DNA from: DAOTVC01 sp034437215
GTDB taxonomy: Bacteria > Chloroflexota > Anaerolineae > B4-G1 > SLSP01
Direction: 5' to 3'
DNA length: 5,835 bases
Assembly: GCA_034437215.1 (NCBI GenBank)
Contig: DAOTVC010000057.1
Location: 1 to 5,835 of the forward strand
Within the stretch, counting starts at the first letter, position 1. Each line of letters opens with the position of its first letter. Both the position numbers and the translations under genes were made by a program. Of the stretch, positions 5,378 to 5,835 are shown piece by piece. The notes under the pieces were generated by a model. The model saw only the letters and a list, made by a program, of their open reading frames with translations, did not search any database and was not told where the DNA came from.

Positions 5378-5406
5378 ATTGTTGTCGCAGTTGTGACCTC
5401 TGTCAA
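5378..5406 (-). promoter_or_regulatory. Promoter of the 305-aa gene
   Basis: On the minus strand a perfect -35, TTGACA (5406-5401), is followed after 17 bases by AACAAT (5383-5378), which matches the -10 consensus at 4 of 6 positions. The start would be near 5371, with a leader of about 35 nt ending in the ideal Shine-Dalgarno at 5349-5342. Confidence 0.55.
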
Positions 5407-5547
5407 GTTTTGGTTGGGCTGCGGAGTTGAGGGGCCCGTGAAGGGGCGGCTTGGACGGTCGAGTAGGGAAAGAGATCACTTGGCAGGGCGCCGCCCCGCT
5501 CTTACCCTGAAAGGAAAGCCTGGGAGGGAGCCCAGTTCACGCTCTCC

Positions 5548-5568
5548 CGATTCTCGATTCTCGATGCT
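5548..5568. repeat. Three tandem heptamers CGATTCT/CGATTCT/CGATGCT
   Basis: Two perfect copies of CGATTCT (5548-5554, 5555-5561) are followed by one copy with a single change (5562-5568), then TGATCCC, which begins similarly. The array is too short to be a CRISPR or a confident binding-site cluster. It may be slippage product or a small operator array. Confidence 0.6.
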
Positions 5569-5571
5569 TGA

Positions 5572-5589
5572 TCCCTGGTATTCCAGGGA
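5572..5589. repeat. Small perfect hairpin
   Basis: TCCCTGG (5572-5578) and CCAGGGA (5583-5589) pair perfectly over a TATT loop. The right arm includes the upstream copy of the AGGGAG ribosome-binding segment, so pairing would cover it. Confidence 0.55.
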
Positions 5590-5599
5590 GTCGACATGT

Positions 5600-5622
5600 T
5601 CCTACGGGACACCACCGTAGGA
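5600..5622. repeat. 8-bp perfect hairpin
   Basis: TCCTACGG (5600-5607) and CCGTAGGA (5615-5622) are perfect inverted copies around the 7-nt loop GACACCA. It lies inside the 14-codon leader frame 5596-5640. No U-run follows. Confidence 0.6.
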
Positions 5623-5630
5623 CGAAAACG

Positions 5631-5692
5631 GGGTTCGTAGTAGGCGATTTATCGCCGTGAACGTACGGCGCTGAAGCGCCTACTACAAACCT
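5631..5692. repeat. REP-like long hairpin element
   Basis: GTAGTAGGCG (5637-5646) and CGCCTACTAC (5677-5686) form a perfect 10-bp stem. It extends outward, across one mismatch, by five more pairs (5631-5635 with 5688-5692, one G-T). Inside, a symmetric 6/6 internal loop leads to a second perfect stem, CGCCGT (5653-5658) / ACGGCG (5665-5670), with a GAACGT loop. The halves can also fold separately as GGCGAT/ATCGCC and GGCGCT/AGCGCC. This form is typical of dispersed palindromic repeats, and I recall similar GTAGTAGGCG units in Chloroflexota genomes. There is only one copy in this window. Confidence 0.65.
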
Positions 5693-5715
5693 ACTTATTT
5701 TCCAGGGAGGACGAC

Positions 5716-5835
5716 GTGAAGAGACCCTGTATTGTGGTGCACGGGGGCGCGTGGTACGTACCCGACCGTCTACGCGCTGACTACCGCGAAGGCTGCCGTG
5801 GGGCTGCTCTGCGCGGCTGGGAGATCCTGCGTGCG
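5716..5835 (+). CDS. Plant-type L-asparaginase / isoaspartyl peptidase, N-terminal part
   Basis: Forty codons are visible before the window ends. They begin MKRPCIVVHGGAWYVPDR and continue through a helical segment ending GWEILRA. The IVVHGGAW strand is the hallmark N-terminus of the Asparaginase_2 family. These N-terminal nucleophile hydrolases cut themselves at an internal Thr and hydrolyse asparagine or beta-aspartyl dipeptides. The nucleophile and cleavage site lie beyond the window. GTG at 5716 is preceded by AGGGAGG (5704-5710) at 5 nt, which fixes the start. Family members are about 280-320 aa, so roughly seven eighths of the gene is missing here. Whether the substrate is asparagine, isoaspartyl peptide or glycosylasparagine cannot be told. 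Confidence 0.88.
   Translation, partial: MKRPCIVVHGGAWYVPDRLRADYREGCRGAALRGWEILRA

Larger units (their letters stand above)
5337..5715. other. Repeat- and hairpin-rich spacer between divergent genes
   Basis: No protein-like frame is seen here. From left to right it holds the promoter and leader of the minus-strand gene (to 5406); an 8-bp inverted repeat GGGGCGGC (5443-5450) / GCCGCCCC (5490-5497); and a small hairpin CTGGG/CCCAG (5520-5535). The tandem heptamers, three hairpins and duplicated ribosome-binding segment follow and are listed separately where strong. The promoter of the plus-strand asparaginase gene is unclear. TTGGCA (5480-5485) with TACCCT (5503-5508) at 17-base spacing is the best but weak candidate. 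Confidence 0.55.
5581..5718 (+). repeat. Duplicated ribosome-binding and start segment
   Basis: TTCCAGGGAGTCGACATG (5581-5598) recurs as TTCCAGGGAGGACGACGTG (5700-5718), identical over the first ten bases and similar through the start codon. The second copy serves the asparaginase gene. The first has its own AGGGAG and an ATG (5596) opening a 14-codon frame, MFLRDTTVGRKRGS, that stops at the TAG 5638-5640 within the REP-like element. The pair may reflect insertion of the intervening ~100 bp next to the gene start, or a working leader peptide. Confidence 0.45.

Noticed and set aside
5440..5545. Possible riboswitch or T-box in the asparaginase leader
   Set aside because: Hairpins exist, but I see no T-box, TPP, cobalamin, SAM or FMN core motif, and no terminator or antiterminator pair.
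5548..5692. CRISPR-like array
   Set aside because: The repeats are only 7 bp and directly adjacent, without spacers, and there are no cas genes.

Overview
The window is GC-rich bacterial DNA with tightly packed genes. It holds six protein-coding genes, one of them cut by the right edge and one apparently a truncated remnant, plus three non-coding stretches. The left edge (about 1-400) and parts of the 5337-5715 spacer are less GC-rich than the genes. The gene style and a hairpin repeat of the GTAGTAGGCG...CGCCTACTAC kind recall thermophilic or environmental Chloroflexota. That assignment is an impression from memory; no rRNA or marker gene in the window supports it.

Layout. Positions 1-404 carry no convincing gene. 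They hold a compact unit: a sigma70-like promoter (TTGTGA-N17-TATACT), about 65 nt of transcript and a strong intrinsic terminator. An imperfect 19-bp inverted repeat brackets this unit, and its right arm carries a second, opposing -10 box. Two genes then lie on the minus strand: a 140-aa protein (405-827) that looks like the C-terminal stump of a SNF2-type helicase, and a THEP1-type NTPase (883-1416). Between 1417 and 1571 lies a divergent promoter region. A minus-strand promoter for the NTPase and a TATAAT box for the plus-strand operon overlap there.

The plus-strand operon (1572-4455) is UDP-glucuronate decarboxylase, then a Nudix hydrolase, then an O-antigen ligase/polymerase-family membrane protein. 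The genes are joined by 1-nt and 16-nt overlaps, so they are probably co-expressed and translationally coupled. The first enzyme should supply UDP-xylose for a surface glycan and the last should polymerise or transfer a lipid-linked glycan outside the membrane. The Nudix enzyme fits either nucleotide-pool cleaning or nucleotide-sugar turnover. The leader of this operon can fold so that the Shine-Dalgarno of the first gene is paired, which suggests translational control.

A minus-strand gene for an unrecognised secreted or membrane protein (4419-5336) converges on the operon and overlaps the end of the ligase gene by 37 bp. It has a good promoter and an ideal Shine-Dalgarno. The last spacer (5337-5715) holds tandem heptamers, several hairpins, a REP-like element and a duplicated ribosome-binding-site segment. 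It leads into the first 40 codons of a plant-type asparaginase/isoaspartyl peptidase that runs off the right edge.

No complete mobile element, CRISPR array, tRNA or rRNA was seen. The best candidates for something undescribed are the inverted-repeat-bracketed small RNA at 92-231, the SD-masking leader at 1512-1566, and the 305-aa protein with an internal GIEPxKL repeat.
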